Counted from the first letter of the stretch, positions 32,021 to 43,199 are shown. The stretch: DNA of 64,000 nt from Choristoneura fumiferana (GCF_025370935.1 NC_133493.1:11248996-11312995); one strand, 5' to 3'. Numbers and translations are program-made. Notes: a model not told the origin generated them from the letters alone.

Positions 32021-32277
32021 CTAGTTTATTGATTTATTTATATTGTAGTTTATGTATTATATTGTTTAAAAGACTGTATGTAGCTTCCACTTTTTTTTTT
32101 TACTCTTAAACTCACTCTTTGTCGGGCCCTAACTGATTGCTCCTCTCATCTACTCAAAGGTTGACTGGTAGAGATCCCTTAAAGGGATAAGTCCGCCTTT
32201 GTACAAGTATTTCAAAGTTTGTCAATTGTGTTTTGTTTATTTTCTTTTGTACAATAAAGAGTTTACATACATACATA
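31764..32277 (+). mobile_element. Truncated MITE fused to a LINE 3' UTR, copy B
   Basis: The GTGAATAATG-family MITE runs to CGACAAAATACGAT (31891) and continues directly as TTGGCTTACATC, the sequence copy A has at 16022. About 550 bases present in A (MITE right end, exon-like fragment, LINE C-terminus) are absent. The shared GAT at the junction fits an end-joining deletion in copy B. The LINE 3' UTR that follows includes a CA/TA microsatellite (31976-32021). Confidence 0.75.
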
Positions 32278-32330
32278 CCTCCCTGTCTCTGCCTGTTTTC
32301 CAGGTTTGCTCGCAAATATGTATTTTTTTA

Positions 32331-32547
32331 ACCACTGACGCAAAAAACCCCTCTTGGATGGTGCAACAGCCTCTTTGTCAGTTGGATTATCAGAAAATAT
32401 TGGAGACGCATTTTATATTTTGTTTTAAAAAAAAATAATTTACAAAAAAAACCGCATTCAAATCGGTTCACCCGTTTAAGAGCTACGGTCCTACAGACAC
32501 ACATAGCGGTCAAAATTATAACACCCCTCTTTTTGCGTCGGGGGTTA
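32331..32547 (+). mobile_element. MITE (GCGTCGGGGGTTA family), copy B
   Basis: Single unduplicated equivalent of 17212-17440, showing the pre-duplication arrangement: TAACCACTGACGC at left (two changes) and TTTTTGCGTCGGGGGTTA at right. Confidence 0.75.
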
Positions 32548-33042
32548 AAAAAATCAATGGCAATACAAAAAATTGCATAATTATTGAATGGCATCTTTAT
32601 AAAAAACTTATAACACCCCTCTTTTTGCGTGGGGGGTTACAAAATAATCTTGAAAGAACCACATAGCGACAATCCCAGAAACGGCCTCCTGTGCTGGTTA
32701 GAAACAAATCCTGTAGGTAGCTACAATAAACATAAAGGTCATTGTGTTGTTACTATTGTTCCTATAATTTCCACGAAGGCCAAACATATTGTAACGGAGC
32801 TATATCATAGTGGTCGTGACATAATATGATAGATAATCGATATACTATGCTGGGAAAATCCTTGTTCAGTATGTTGCAGAACCAATGTGATGTAAATATA
32901 CCATCGTTCATAATATTTACGAGTATGTTTACAGTATTTATTGTTTAGGAAGATTTCTAAATATCCAAATATTTCTGAGTGTTTCGTGTGCGAAATTACA
33001 ATTGAAAACCAAAAGCGGAAAAGAAAACTGGAAAGAGAATTG

Positions 33043-33240
33043 AAAGAAAGAAAGAAAGAAAGAAAATAATTTATTTATAACAGCAATGACACATAATAAG
33101 TAAAAATAACAATAGGAAATGTTGCCGCTATAAAAAGGTCGCGGCTCAGCATATCGCTGGTTGAAAACCAGCACTGGTCTTCCGCCGGGCCACAGGAGAG
33201 TGCAATTACGGAAAGTCACACAAAACAAATCAAAGTGAAA
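33043..33240 (-). mobile_element. LINE-like tail with (GAAA)n, minus strand
   Basis: A (GAAA)6 run heads about 170 bases that look like the complement of a non-LTR 3' UTR. A similar (GAAA)-led segment is at 58513-58640. The class is uncertain. Confidence 0.35.
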
Positions 33241-33289
33241 TCAAATACAAAAATAGTTACGAGACTAAAATAAAATAATTGGGGCCAAT

Positions 33290-33728
33290 TCCACTCATTC
33301 TGAGAAGAGGCCTGTGCCTATTGGGATCATCGACATCTATGTATAGTCTGCATGTTTCTTACATCAAAACGGCGTACAAAATCTGTTCATAGCGCGGATT
33401 TGACCTTTCACTATAGTTTGTTGACGTCCGTGACAGGGGTTGTGTCAAAGTAATATTGATGATTGATGCGCCGCGCATTTTGTTCCAAACAGACAGTCTG
33501 GTGCCGTAAGGTACCATCAGCCAAATATGTGGTCTACCTTAAAGTTGATAATCGTTTCATGTCACAAAACTATAATGCCAATAGACGTGTCTGTCAACTT
33601 GAAAGTTCGACTTTAGCGACATATTCATTTGATAGGAACTTGTTTAAAAATTGATAGACCACTTATTTGGCTGATGGTACATAGATGTCAATGATTAGGG
33701 CATATAGGCTTGGAAGATGATGATGATG
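33290..33728 (+). mobile_element. Family-1 SINE tail split by other insertions
   Basis: CTCATTCTGAGAAGAGGCCT at 33295-33314 is the SINE 3' body, and its terminal part reappears at 33698-33728 (GGGCATATAGGCTTGGAAG then GATGATGATGA). Between them lie about 180 bases of unidentified sequence and a complete TA-MITE (33514-33677). Confidence 0.55.
33514..33677. mobile_element. TA-flanked MITE
   Basis: CCATCAGCCAAATATGTGGT at the left is complemented by ACCACTTATTTGGCTGATGG at the right (one mismatch), with TA at 33512-33513 and 33678-33679. The 63-residue frame across it is incidental. Confidence 0.85.
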
Positions 33729-34400
33729 AACAAGCCGTCGATGAAGGACGCAACATTTCAAATTACAATCGTGACTATTTCCCAGCTAATTTAGCTTATC
33801 TTCTAATTATCTCGTTTAAAAACTCAAGATGGATGAGGTAAACAAACCCATTATCGGAGTCATCTCGTCATTGGCCAGATCACGATCTGACGACATGATG
33901 AAGACTTGTTGATTGTCATCGTGTGAAGGATACGTACCTACCTATTATTAGGCTCAGTTTCCATCGTGTGGTGTCGGGTTAGAATTACACCTCTCCATTT
34001 CTTTCGTGGATGTCATAAGAGGCGACTGAGGACATAGCGCATTCTTAGTAATAAACGGGCCTATCTCAAAATTGGCGTAAAATTAGTTATTGTACTAAAA
34101 CGGCTTATATCTGACAGCACTATCGGCTCTCTTTCTTAAACCAGCCTAAATCGGGTATTATAAAGAGATAGCACGATTTATGGTGCGTTTTACTTTCAAC
34201 AAAATTGCAAATTTCATTTGGTGCTAAAGCAGCTTACTACAGTCATGTTCCGACTGACTTGCGAGCAAGGTGTTGTCTTTCGTGAGCCATTTGGAGATAG
34301 ATCGTTATTGCAATAAGGAAAACATGAGTTTTGAATAACTTTTAAGCAAATAAAAGCATATTTAGATTTTCGAATTCCGTAGGAGCCCTGCAGGTCCCTT

Positions 34401-34590
34401 AAGGTAGGCGTCCACTTATCCGCATCGTACGCTTCGGACGTATCGGATTTGTTGCTTTGTATAGAAATGTGCGATGCTTACGATGCGGACAGGTGGACGC
34501 ACTTATATGAGTTTCTATACAAAGAATACTACGATCCGTTGCGTGCGATGCGTCCGATGCGTCCGATACCGACAAGTGGACGTTTACCTT
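34401..34590. mobile_element. MITE with AAGGTAGGCGTCCACTT ends
   Basis: The left terminal repeat AAGGTAGGCGTCCACTT matches the complement of the right end AAGTGGACGTTTACCTT with two mismatches. Internal arms (CGTACGCTTCGGACG and TGCGTCCGATGCGTCC) are GC-rich and partly complementary. Confidence 0.75.
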
Positions 34591-35985
34591 TTGACGACAG
34601 CCACGGGAAGAAATGGATCGGTCCTATTTAAAAACCGGGCATGGCACAGAGCTAGGATTAGCATAGATTATTTACACTGTAAGCTTTGAACTGGTTTCCA
34701 TTGTCATGTTAAATATGACCTTCTATGCACCTACTTTAGTACGCTGCTCCAAGACGCGTGTGATATTTAACAAACAATGGCAAATTATAGTTATACGTAT
34801 TATATTAGGTATATTTGATTACTTCCAAAGTCACTGGTAAGCTTATTTTTGAAGTCATATCTGTGAAAGTATAACCTAACCAAGAAAAATTTGGAAAACC
34901 CCCGACATTGTCACTTCAAAGTTCGATATCTCAAAAACTGTTGAACTTTAAAGTCGGGACCCATTTCAATCCGGACGCTCAAAAACTCTTAGTATAATAA
35001 TGGTTCCCGACTGTTGAACTTTAAATTAGCTACTTAACAGAGTTCTAGACCACTAGGCTTATTTTGTTCCCTTTTAGTTTTGGCAGTCGGGTTTTTCGAT
35101 TTTTTTAATTAATTTCATACAAAATTTTATGAGTCATGCAGTCATGAAAATTTTAAGTGTATGAAAAAATCGTAACAAAACTGTCATTTTTTTGGGGACA
35201 TTTTTTTTAAACTACCGGAATCGATTGTGCTCTTGATTCTGAGTAGGAAAAACCATAATTTTGCCTAAATTTTAAAAAAAGGGGTATCTCATCTGGAATT
35301 CACTTATTTATTGAAAAACTGTGGAGGTAATCGGATACCTAGTTAACCATAGGAGTACAAAACGGCTGTTCGGAAAAAAAACCGTTGTGAGACGTACCCG
35401 TAAGTATAATAGGGAATAACTAGTCAAAAGATAAAAGGGCTTTTTATCGGTAAAATGAAACCAAAAGTTTATTCGTGTTTTTATTACAATACTAGCTTTA
35501 GCCCGCGGCTTCGCCCGCGTGGAATTCGGTTATCATCAGCATCGATTGTGCTCTTGATTCTGAGTAGGAAAAGCCATATTTTTTCCAAAATTAAAAATTA
35601 AGAAATAGAGCAGTGATCAACGTAACCGAGTAAAGAACATTCATTTTAACATCTGAATCACACCAATTAAGATAAACTTAAGCGTACGAGCTTACTGTAA
35701 CATAGTAATCAGTATTGCATGTGACATTAACCTACTGGTAGCTTATTAATCCATAAACGACCACCAATTATCTGTAACTAGTACAGACCTACCATACTCG
35801 TAGATATCTTAGGTATATGTCCGTTTGTTCGACAAGAAAAAACAAACATAGCTAATCGTCAACTCAATTCCCAAATGTATTTTAAAATCAATCCCATTTA
35901 AATTGAAACCTAATAATACAGCAGACATCATAAAAATGTAATTAACACATGGATAAGAGGCATTCAATTAGTCATGACAGCTTAG
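34591..35985. other. AT-rich stretch with MITE fragments
   Basis: Mostly unannotated. It holds partial copies of the CTCAGAATCAAGAG-family MITE at about 35110-35285 and 35541-35600, separated by a CCCGCGGCTTCGCCCGCG repeat end at 35505-35525. No gene seen. Confidence 0.45.
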
Positions 35986-35987
35986 TG

Positions 35988-36180
35988 CAGTGTTTTTCAA
36001 CCTGTGGTCGCGACCTCAGTAAATAAAATAATACGTTAAAAAATATTTATTAAGAAAATGTTAACTAATCATATTTGTCACAAAATAAAAAAGCATGGAA
36101 AAAAAGCAACGGGTAGGGGGATCGCGAAATATTTCCTCATACTAAAAGGGTCGTGTCATGAAAAAGTTTGAAAAACACTG
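35988..36180. mobile_element. hAT-type MITE with 8-base target duplication
   Basis: Begins CAGTGTTTTTCAACCTGTGG and ends GAAAAAGTTTGAAAAACACTG, a classic hAT terminus. Target duplications are GCTTAGTG (35980-35987) and GATTAGTG (36181-36188), seven of eight identical. The right flank continues GTTTGACCTATGGCCTCTC, a family-1 SINE head, so the target was probably a SINE A-box region. Non-coding. Confidence 0.88.
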
Positions 36181-36498
36181 GATTAGTGGTTTGACCTATG
36201 GCCTCTCAAGCAGATAATACAAAAAATACAATACAATACAATATAATAACTCTATATTGCACACGAACACAGTAAGCAGTACAGAAATGTATATACACAG
36301 AGATTTTCTGAGGTAAGCAATAGGCGGCCTTATCGCTTCAGAGCGATATCTTCCAGGCAACCTTTGCAATGGAGAGCAATATCTAAGGAATAATTTTAGT
36401 AGGTGGTGAATTTTCATTAGATTAGAGCAATATCCAGAATACATAAAATTAACCATTTATACAATACACATACGAGTACGTTCAGTACAATTAGCTGA

Positions 36499-38798
36499 AA
36501 TTTGGCAAAATTAATGCAAGACTTTTATCTATCAGGATATGTAGGTTATAGAGCAAAGCTAATTTTATCCACTCTCCTCCCCTCCGGGGTGAGCTTCACC
36601 CCCCGCGCCTCGAATATGTCCCGGACCGCGGTATTTTCCATTTTAAAAGAAAACCGTACACAATACATAAAAAGTGTGTAGGAACGAAATAATCCTTGAT
36701 AAATTTACTATAAACTTTCATACATTTAAAAGCGATATTACTTATAGTTTCAGCGCAATATGATACCAAATACTAACTTTTTTTATAATTAATCGATTTT
36801 TTCTGCTAAAAGGTTAGTTTTCTCAAAAACTTCACCCTTTACCGCCAAGATATGTATGACAGAAGTAAAGAATAGAACATTTTCTTTATAAAAAGGTATA
36901 ATTTATTTCTAAACTCTTTCATTTACCGTTGCTATGCTATTTTTTAAATTTAATTCATTTGGCCATTTAGCGAAATATAAATATTCATACTGGTTAAACG
37001 GTGTTACTTTAAATACCATTAGATTCTCATATGTTTTCCTGTAATCTATAGGTATGGACCTATTTCCTGTATTTTTTTAAAATTTTTAGGCCCTACTGGG
37101 CTTTTAGGAGATAAGGGGCGAGGAAATGGTAAATTTTCACCTATTTTATTTAATAACTTGAAAACGGATTAATTTAAAATAAATAAAAATATATATTTGA
37201 GATTTTAATAATGTACCCTTTTATTTGATATGTCACACGATATAGTTTTACATAGTTTTTTTTTTTTTTTCTAATTGACCCCCAAAACTGGCCCCCGTGT
37301 TTAAAATTAATTTATTTACACTACATGTCCGTGTTTGGGTCATCAATTTACATAGGTGAACCAAATTTCAATTCAATCGGTCAAGTAGTTTCGGAACAAA
37401 TTGGCTATGACATACGGACGGACAGACACAGATACACGAGTGATCCTATAATGGTTCAGTTTTTATTTTTGAGGTACGGAACCTTAAAAAAGCTCCAAAA
37501 TTGTACCCCGAAATGGAACTAAGTATGATACGTGGTGAATGGTGTGTCCAAGTGTGGTCTGGAGAGTTCTTTGATGAATTTATTGTTTAGATTACTTCTT
37601 TCCTATTGAACATTCGCTACCTACAGGTACTGGGCCTGAGAGAGATTGCCAATTGCAAATAAAACCAGCTTATTTTAAACTTACGTTTATTTTTTAGAAG
37701 TATTTACTAACAATATTATTATTTATTTATTAACTATTATAACATTTACTTCGAAAAACAGCATTATTCTAATCTTCTTCAATGTCGCATTCGAATACGT
37801 TCACGCAACTCTGGCCTCTACAATTTTTGCACATCGTGGAACATCGTAAAATCAAATAACTCCAAAAAAATCACGTTTGTTGTATGGGAGCCTCCCTTAT
37901 ATATTTATTTTGTTCTATTTTTAGTATTTCTTGTTAAAATAGTGGCCACAGTAATACATAATTTGTGAAAATTTTAAGTGCCTAGCTATTACGGCTCAAG
38001 AGATAGAGCCCTGTGACAGACGGACGGACAGACAGACAGACAGACAGACAGCGGAGTCTCAGTAATAGGGTTCCGTTGGCACTCTTTGGGTACGGAACCC
38101 TAAAATACGTAAGTACGAGGACGCGAACGTAAAAGGTGATCATCTCGCGAAGTGCACAGATTTAAGCCACGCGATGTACTTTTGTTCGTAGTTAACCTAC
38201 TTGGTCTCTTTTACTGTGGCCGTGCAGAGCGGGCGGGGTAGGGGTGGGGAAGTGGGGAACAAGCGTACTGACCGCGCGGCGGCGACCACCGCCCAGCTCC
38301 TTCAAAGTTCAAATTAATCGACGAGAGTAGCTGATGATGGTGAATTTTCAAAATAGCATAGCAGCGTCAAATGAATGAGTGTAGAAATGAATTATACCTT
38401 TTTATAAAGAGCATATCCTATCCTTTACTTTAGTCATGCATATCTTGGCGGTAAAGAGTGAAATAATTGAAAAAACTAAACGATTAACAAAAAAAACTGG
38501 ATAAATTAATAAAAATGTTCGTATTTGGTGCCAGATTGCGCTGAAACTGTAAGTGGTATCGCTTTTGTATGTATGAAAGGTTTATAGTAAATTTATCTAG
38601 GATTATTTCGTTCATACACACTTTTTATGTATCGTGTACGGTTTTCTTTTAAAATAGAAAATACCGCGGTCCGGGACATATTCGAGGGGTGGGGGTGAAG
38701 CTCACCCCGGAGAGGGGGGAGAGTGGATAAAATTTAACTTGGCTCTATAACCTACACATCCTGATAGATAAAAGTCTTGCATTAATTTTGCCAAATTT
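36499..38798. mobile_element. 2.3-kb fold-back element with about 450-bp arms
   Basis: The left arm (36499-about 36950) begins ATTTGGCAAAATTAATGCAA. The right arm (about 38343-38798) is its diverged complement and ends TTGCATTAATTTTGCCAAAT. Paired landmarks include the CCGCGGT-containing block GTCCCGGACCGCGGTATTTT and the GCCAAGATATG motif. The loop of about 1.4 kb contains degenerate repeat pieces (a T run near 37255, GACAGACAGACAG near 38025, and TACGGAACC). I see no transposase. Target duplication is not clear. It could be a Foldback or other long-TIR element, or two inverted copies of one repeat. Confidence 0.75.
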
Positions 38799-38912
38799 TC
38801 CATACATTTGAATTTAGTTTTCTTTTAGAGGATCGTGGGAATAAAAAAATGTTTTAGTAATTCCTGAAGAGATATTTTGCTCAATTCGTAAACATACACA
38901 TACATAGCTGGA

Positions 38913-39178
38913 AAAAAAAATGCAAGTTGAAGTGGCAATGGGCGGGCCACATCGCTCGAAGAACAGATAACCGTCGGGGGAGAAAAGTCCTCGAGTGGCG
39001 ACCACGAACCGGAAGACGAAGGGTTGGCAGGCCACCTACCAGGTGGACTGACGACATCGTGAGAGTTGCGGGAAACCGATGGATGCAAGTGGCGAGTTGT
39101 CGTTCATGCTGGAGTTTTAAGGGGGAGGCCTTTGTTCAGCAGTGGACGTCTTCCGGCTGATGATGATGATGATGATGA
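38913..39178 (+). pseudogene. RTE-type LINE C-terminus and (GAT)n tail
   Basis: The frame encodes KWQWAGHIARRT, then VGRPPTRWTDDIVRVAGN and ends before a TGA with QQWTSSG. This is the C-terminal end of RTE-clade LINE polyproteins common in Lepidoptera (from memory). The stop is followed at once by (GATGAT)n. The N-terminal endonuclease and reverse transcriptase are absent, so it is a 5'-truncated dead copy. Confidence 0.85.
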
Positions 39179-39179
39179 A

Positions 39180-39630
39180 TAACTAGCATGATAATAAATT
39201 TTCTATGCGATATCTATTTAAATTTATATCTATGGCAACCAACCTGATTTTATTAAAATGAACAGCCAAGTAATAATATTTGTACATGCAATATCATGCA
39301 TTAAGTCTAAAGCAATACAGCTGAAGGTATGTAACTAACACATTAGCCTAGATTTAGTGATTTAATAGTAGATTATTGCCTTCTATATGTGATACAGGGT
39401 GACATGTTAAGTAAATGGATTAATGAAGATTCATGTCTTGATTATAGTCTTGTGTTCGTTTGGATTATTTAATTAATTACAATCTTGACTTAGTTTAATA
39501 CAGATGTTAGTAAAGATTGCTTTGTTACGAATTTAGATAATAAGGACATAACAATACTTGTTAGATAGATATAGCAGCAGGTTTTTTTTAATTTTGATAA
39601 CTATAGTAATTTATTATGTAGGTATAAAAA
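39180..39630. other. AT-rich DNA with no recognised feature
   Basis: No ORF, TIR or tail that I can support. Confidence 0.4.
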
Positions 39631-39635
39631 TAAGG

Positions 39636-39790
39636 ACATCGTGAGGAAACCTGCAATTCAATGGTGCGTGTGAAGTACCCAATCCGCAATGAACCCGCGT
39701 TAGAACTATGGCCCAAGCCAACGGTCAAGCCCCCTCATTCTGAGAGGAGGCCTGTACCCAGCAGTGAGACGTATATGGGCTGAGATAGTG
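39636..39790 (+). mobile_element. Family-1 SINE, 5'-truncated
   Basis: Starts at GACATCGTGAGGAAACCTGC, lacks the tRNA-like head and runs to AGGCCTGTACCCAGCAGTG and a decayed tail. Small deletions relative to 1440-1741. Confidence 0.7.
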
Positions 39791-39891
39791 AATAATAATG
39801 AGAAAGCGCGGATCTGGCAAAATTATCCGGAAATTCCGGGATTTTATTCAATTTCCGTGGAAATTCCCAAAACTTACATCGTGGTCAAGCT

Positions 39892-40132
39892 GTGGTAGCC
39901 TAATGGTTTTAACTACAGGATCGTGGTTCAAATCCGGGTACCTCTGAGTTTTTCGAAATTCATGTGCGAATTGCATTTGAAATTTATTTTATAGCTTCAC
40001 GGTGAAGGAAAACTGCAAAAACCTGCTAAGCAATCAATGGTGTGCGCGAAGTTCCCAATCCGCACTGGGCCCATATGGGAACTACAGCCAAAATCCTCTC
40101 ATTCTGAGCGAAGTCTCTATCCAGGCAGGGTG
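39892..40132 (+). mobile_element. Family-1 SINE, diverged
   Basis: The head is recognisable (GTGGTAGCCTAATGG, then GGTTCAAATCC), but the anticodon-region bases are partly lost and the 3' end is degraded. An old copy. Confidence 0.65.
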
Positions 40133-40390
40133 ATTTCATATTCTTACACAATATCATAATTAGTAATTACATCACCGTCTCAAAAAGAATAATTTCACCA
40201 TCTCAGACTTTGATGCCTGTAAAATTTATTGCCATCAACGGAGGCGGCGTTTACTGAAGATTTAGAGAAATTACGACTGATAATATACGAATGATATTAC
40301 TGAACGGTAATTTTATTGTTGATATCATGCCGTGAGAGGGTAAACATAATGTTAAGTCAACAATGTTCAGTAACGTTGCAGTACAGATCT

Positions 40391-40945
40391 ATTGAATAAT
40401 GTTTTTCCACAGTATTTTGTTGCCCGTGACTTCGCCAGCGTTGCATTTTTTCTGTATTTTCTTCGATAGAAACCTTCTCCTGATAGTAACGAACACAACA
40501 AAAAAAGAATTAGCGAAATTGGACCAGTCATTCCCTAGTTTTGCGCTTAGCAACACATTTTGCGATTCATTTTTATTATTTTTTATTATATATATATATA
40601 TATATATAATATAATATATGCTGTATTGCCCGTTGCAATATTTCTAAATTTTCTCCCATAAACACCTTCTCCTTACGAAAAACTATAACGAACTCAACAA
40701 AAAATAATTAGTGAAATCGGTTCAGCCGTTACCGAGTTTTGCGCTTAGCAACACATTTTACGATTTATTTTTATTTATTTAGATTTTATTTATATATATA
40801 TATATATATATATACAGATGTTTTTCCACATTATTTGTGTGGATAAGTTCGTACTTATTTGTCTTGTTTTTTCAATTAGCTCCAGTAAACTTCAGAAAGA
40901 GGGATAAATACGAACTTTTCCGACAAAATACGGTGGAAAAACATG
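40391..40945. repeat. Two tandem repeat units with (TA)n tails beside a MITE
   Basis: Segments at about 40427-40620 and 40622-40815 each carry GTTTTGCGCTTAGCAACACA followed by TTTATT-rich sequence and a (TA)n run, so they are tandem or twice-inserted copies. They are followed by a GTGAATAATG-family MITE relative (40815-40945; GTTTTTCCACATTATTTG against GGTGGAAAAACAT). Confidence 0.55.
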
Positions 40946-40954
40946 ATTATATTA

Positions 40955-41096
40955 AATATATTGACCCGGATAACTCACGTCTTAAATCGAGTTTAGTTCG
41001 ACATGTTTCGGGCTAATCCGTAGCCCTTCGTCTTCGGAGCAACGCGACTCAGCGGCTGCTGCAACACGCGCACTGCGCATAGGTATATTTAATATG
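40955..41096. repeat. GACCCGGATAACTCACG repeat, forward copy
   Basis: This block (GGATAACTCACGTCTTAAAT and GGGCTAATCCGTAGCCCTTC) occurs again in reverse at 44917-45003. It holds a hairpin (GGGCTA, CCGTAGCCC) of its own. Class unknown; inserted into a SINE at the second site. Confidence 0.6.
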
Positions 41097-41404
41097 AGTG
41101 AGTCTCACGGTAGTTTCATGTTCAGAAAAACATTATTCATTACATGTGTACGGTACTGATTACATAAAAGCTGCTACGTCCCAGAAACAGCGCACGCGTT
41201 TGACAACATCTATGTTTACCTATCAGCCAGTTTAGCCGGTGTTACTAGCAGGCACAGGGTACATTTTTGTGTAACAACTGCCAAAAAGAAAAGGATCGCT
41301 ACGTATCAATATAGATATACAGAAAGTACCTACTCGTACTCTATTAGCTCGTAACCCCACGTTTTTCAAACCATCAAATAAAAAACCCGTGGGCATTCCA
41401 AAAA

Positions 41405-41527
41405 TTATATCATGGTCTTCATTAATGTTGCGTTGTCTCGATCTTCGGCAGCGAATATGGCTTCGTGCACATCTATGTTGATGATGTTGTAGATAATGAC
41501 CTGACCATCGCATGAAGTTTCGACTTT
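41405..41527 (-). other. Short unidentified open frame
   Basis: A 40-codon minus-strand frame (CDGQVIIYNIINIDVHEAIF) between two stops in a less AT-rich patch. No family recognised; likely chance or a relic exon. Confidence 0.12.
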
Positions 41528-41795
41528 TCAGTCGTTTCCTCTTATACAAAGGAGCTTTTTTAACTACCCCAAAATTATTGGTCGTTTGCTCTCCAAAATA
41601 GAGAGAGCTATACTATACTCGGGAGTTTCTTTGCACGATTGAATCCGGAATACGAAATTTGCCAAAGAACAGTCACCGACATAGCCCAAAGAATACTCGT
41701 ACGGAAGTTGAAGTGGCGCTCGGCAGCTGGACCACATCGCTCGAAGAACAGATAACCAATAGGTGGTTAGAGGTTCTCGATACAATACAATATAG

Positions 41796-41936
41796 CAGTG
41801 GCGTAGCGTCAGATATTTCCGTGGTAAAGCCGAAGCAAAGATGGCATACATACATCTTTCATAAATCATGTCATGTGTGTCCTGTCCTATTTTGTAAATA
41901 TTGGGCAAGCTGGTGGGAATTGGGACTTTGCCACTG
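41796..41936. mobile_element. hAT-type MITE nested in the LINE fragment
   Basis: Begins CAGTGGCGTAGC and ends TTTGCCACTG. The 8-base flanks CAATATAG (41788-41795) and CAATACAG (41937-41944) differ at one position, consistent with a hAT target duplication. Confidence 0.8.
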
Positions 41937-42018
41937 CAATACAGTACTATAAAGCTGGAGATGCAGCGTCAGCAGGCCTCCCACACTGTGGACTGACGAT
42001 ATTACGAAACTAACGGAC

Positions 42019-42445
42019 AATGAGGGCTATCGCGTATGAATTCGCCACTAGAGGCGCTAGTGTAGCGTGAGGTCTCCGAAATGTCAAATCTCATAGTTTT
42101 TGGGTGAGCTACGCGGGTTTATTTATAATTAGAATAATTTTGTGAATATTTTGCAATATCTGAAATTAATTATGGCAAATATGCGTTCCGGGGCAATGAA
42201 TGTCTGTATTTTGAGACAGTTTTGTCTTTCGGAAACCTTTGTCCTCCCTTTTTTCCGAACAAAACGGGGACTATGCAACACTGTGGCATGCTCGATATTT
42301 TTATGGTACGGTTTTAAGGTGTATTAAATATGATTTTAATCTAAACTTTATTTTCACGCCCGTAATAACAGACTTTGAAAGCCATACTTAAAAACCTCAC
42401 GCAACAGTGCGCCATCTAGTGAGACAAAAAACGATAGCCCTCATT
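42019..42445. mobile_element. TIR element with AATGAGGGCTATCG ends
   Basis: AATGAGGGCTATCG at the left is exactly complemented by CGATAGCCCTCATT at the right. A second inner pair follows (CTAGAGGCGC against GCGCCATCTAG). Length 427 bases. No target duplication is visible, and the interior has no convincing coding frame. It interrupts the RTE fragment. Confidence 0.75.
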
Positions 42446-42954
42446 GGCGGTCTTTGTTCAATCGTGGACGTCTTCCGGCTGAAGATGATGACCTTGAAAC
42501 TGTAAAAAGCAAGTCTGCTTGAGTTCCATTGCCTGGTTTCATTAACTAATCTAACCTTGAGACAAATAGAATATGCATCTAGCGCGATTAGCCCCCGCTT
42601 TCTTTATTATGATGAAAAATTTAATAGCCACAATCATAGCGCAAAGTCATTTCCGTAGGAAATAATAAGCCAAAGTCAAGGTGGCGTCCTCAATAAAGAT
42701 CAATGTCGTATATTTGCAGTGAGCTGATAATTGAATGGATAATGCGGTTTGAATCGTTAATATCAAGATCAGAATGTATTTAGTTCAAGTTTTTATATAA
42801 AGCAGGTCATAGACCAGAGCAACATTTCACCGAAGAGAATTTTCCAAATATACAAAACTTCTAAGTATATGGAAAGTTACACCAAGAGATCACATCATCA
42901 TCCATGCCGTATTAGTTATTTCGAATTTACATCATGTGCATAGCAAAGTCAGTT

Positions 42955-43175
42955 GCAGATGGTAGGACCTTGTGCAAGGTCCGCCCGGATTGCTACCACC
43001 ATCTTGCTCGCTAATCCTGCCGTGAAGCAGTGCTTGCACTGTTGTGTTTTCGGCGTGAGAGTAAGACAGCCGGTGAAAACTACTGGCCGTGAGGTATCTC
43101 ATCTTAGGCCTCTAGGTTGGCAACACGTCTGCAATACCCCTGGTGTACACTTGCTCGTTTGCCATCCAGTCGAAT
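42955..43175 (-). repeat. Dispersed repeat, family L, opposite orientation
   Basis: Reads as the complement of 2705-2940 and 22925-23150: CAAGGTCCGCCCGGATTGCT at the left and CTTGCTCGTTTGCC at the right. This independent copy shows that the family-L block is an element, not merely part of the duplication. Confidence 0.65.
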
Positions 43176-43199
43176 AAAAAAAAGCAAAGTCAGTGTTTA

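Larger units (their letters stand above)
20193..32949 (+). repeat. Copy B of the large direct segmental repeat
   Basis: This is the second copy of the segment at 1-17859, beginning at ACGAGAACGC exactly as copy A does. It lacks the gypsy-type retrotransposon: the empty site is near 30065, where GATATTTG runs directly into GAATAAT. It carries instead a TTAA-flanked element at 23155-25643. Its fold-back MITE at 20461-20672 has lost part of its right arm, and it has a junction at about 31892 where copy A has about 550 more bases. Homology is traceable to about 32949, just past the point where copy A meets the N gap. Confidence 0.93.
41704..42494 (+). pseudogene. RTE-type LINE C-terminus split by two insertions
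   Basis: Pieces at 41704-41757 (CACATCGCTCGAAGAACAG), 41963-42016 (ACTGTGGACTGACGATATTA) and 42451-42494 (TCGTGGACGTCTTCCGGCTG) follow the order of the intact LINE end at 38913-39178. A hAT MITE and a second TIR element separate them. No coding capacity remains. Confidence 0.65.

Noticed and set aside
34449..34689. Two overlapping plus-strand frames of 60 and 71 codons
   Set aside because: Both lie across the MITE at 34401-34590 and reflect its GC-rich internal repeats.
38927..39160. Possible host gene with a well-formed C-terminus
   Set aside because: The sequence is the RTE LINE C-terminus, recurs at 41704, 53633 and in short pieces elsewhere, and ends in (GATGAT)n.
40580..40815. (TA)n runs as possible origins or promoters (also 31998-32021)
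   Set aside because: They are simple microsatellites at repeat tails with no other supporting signal.
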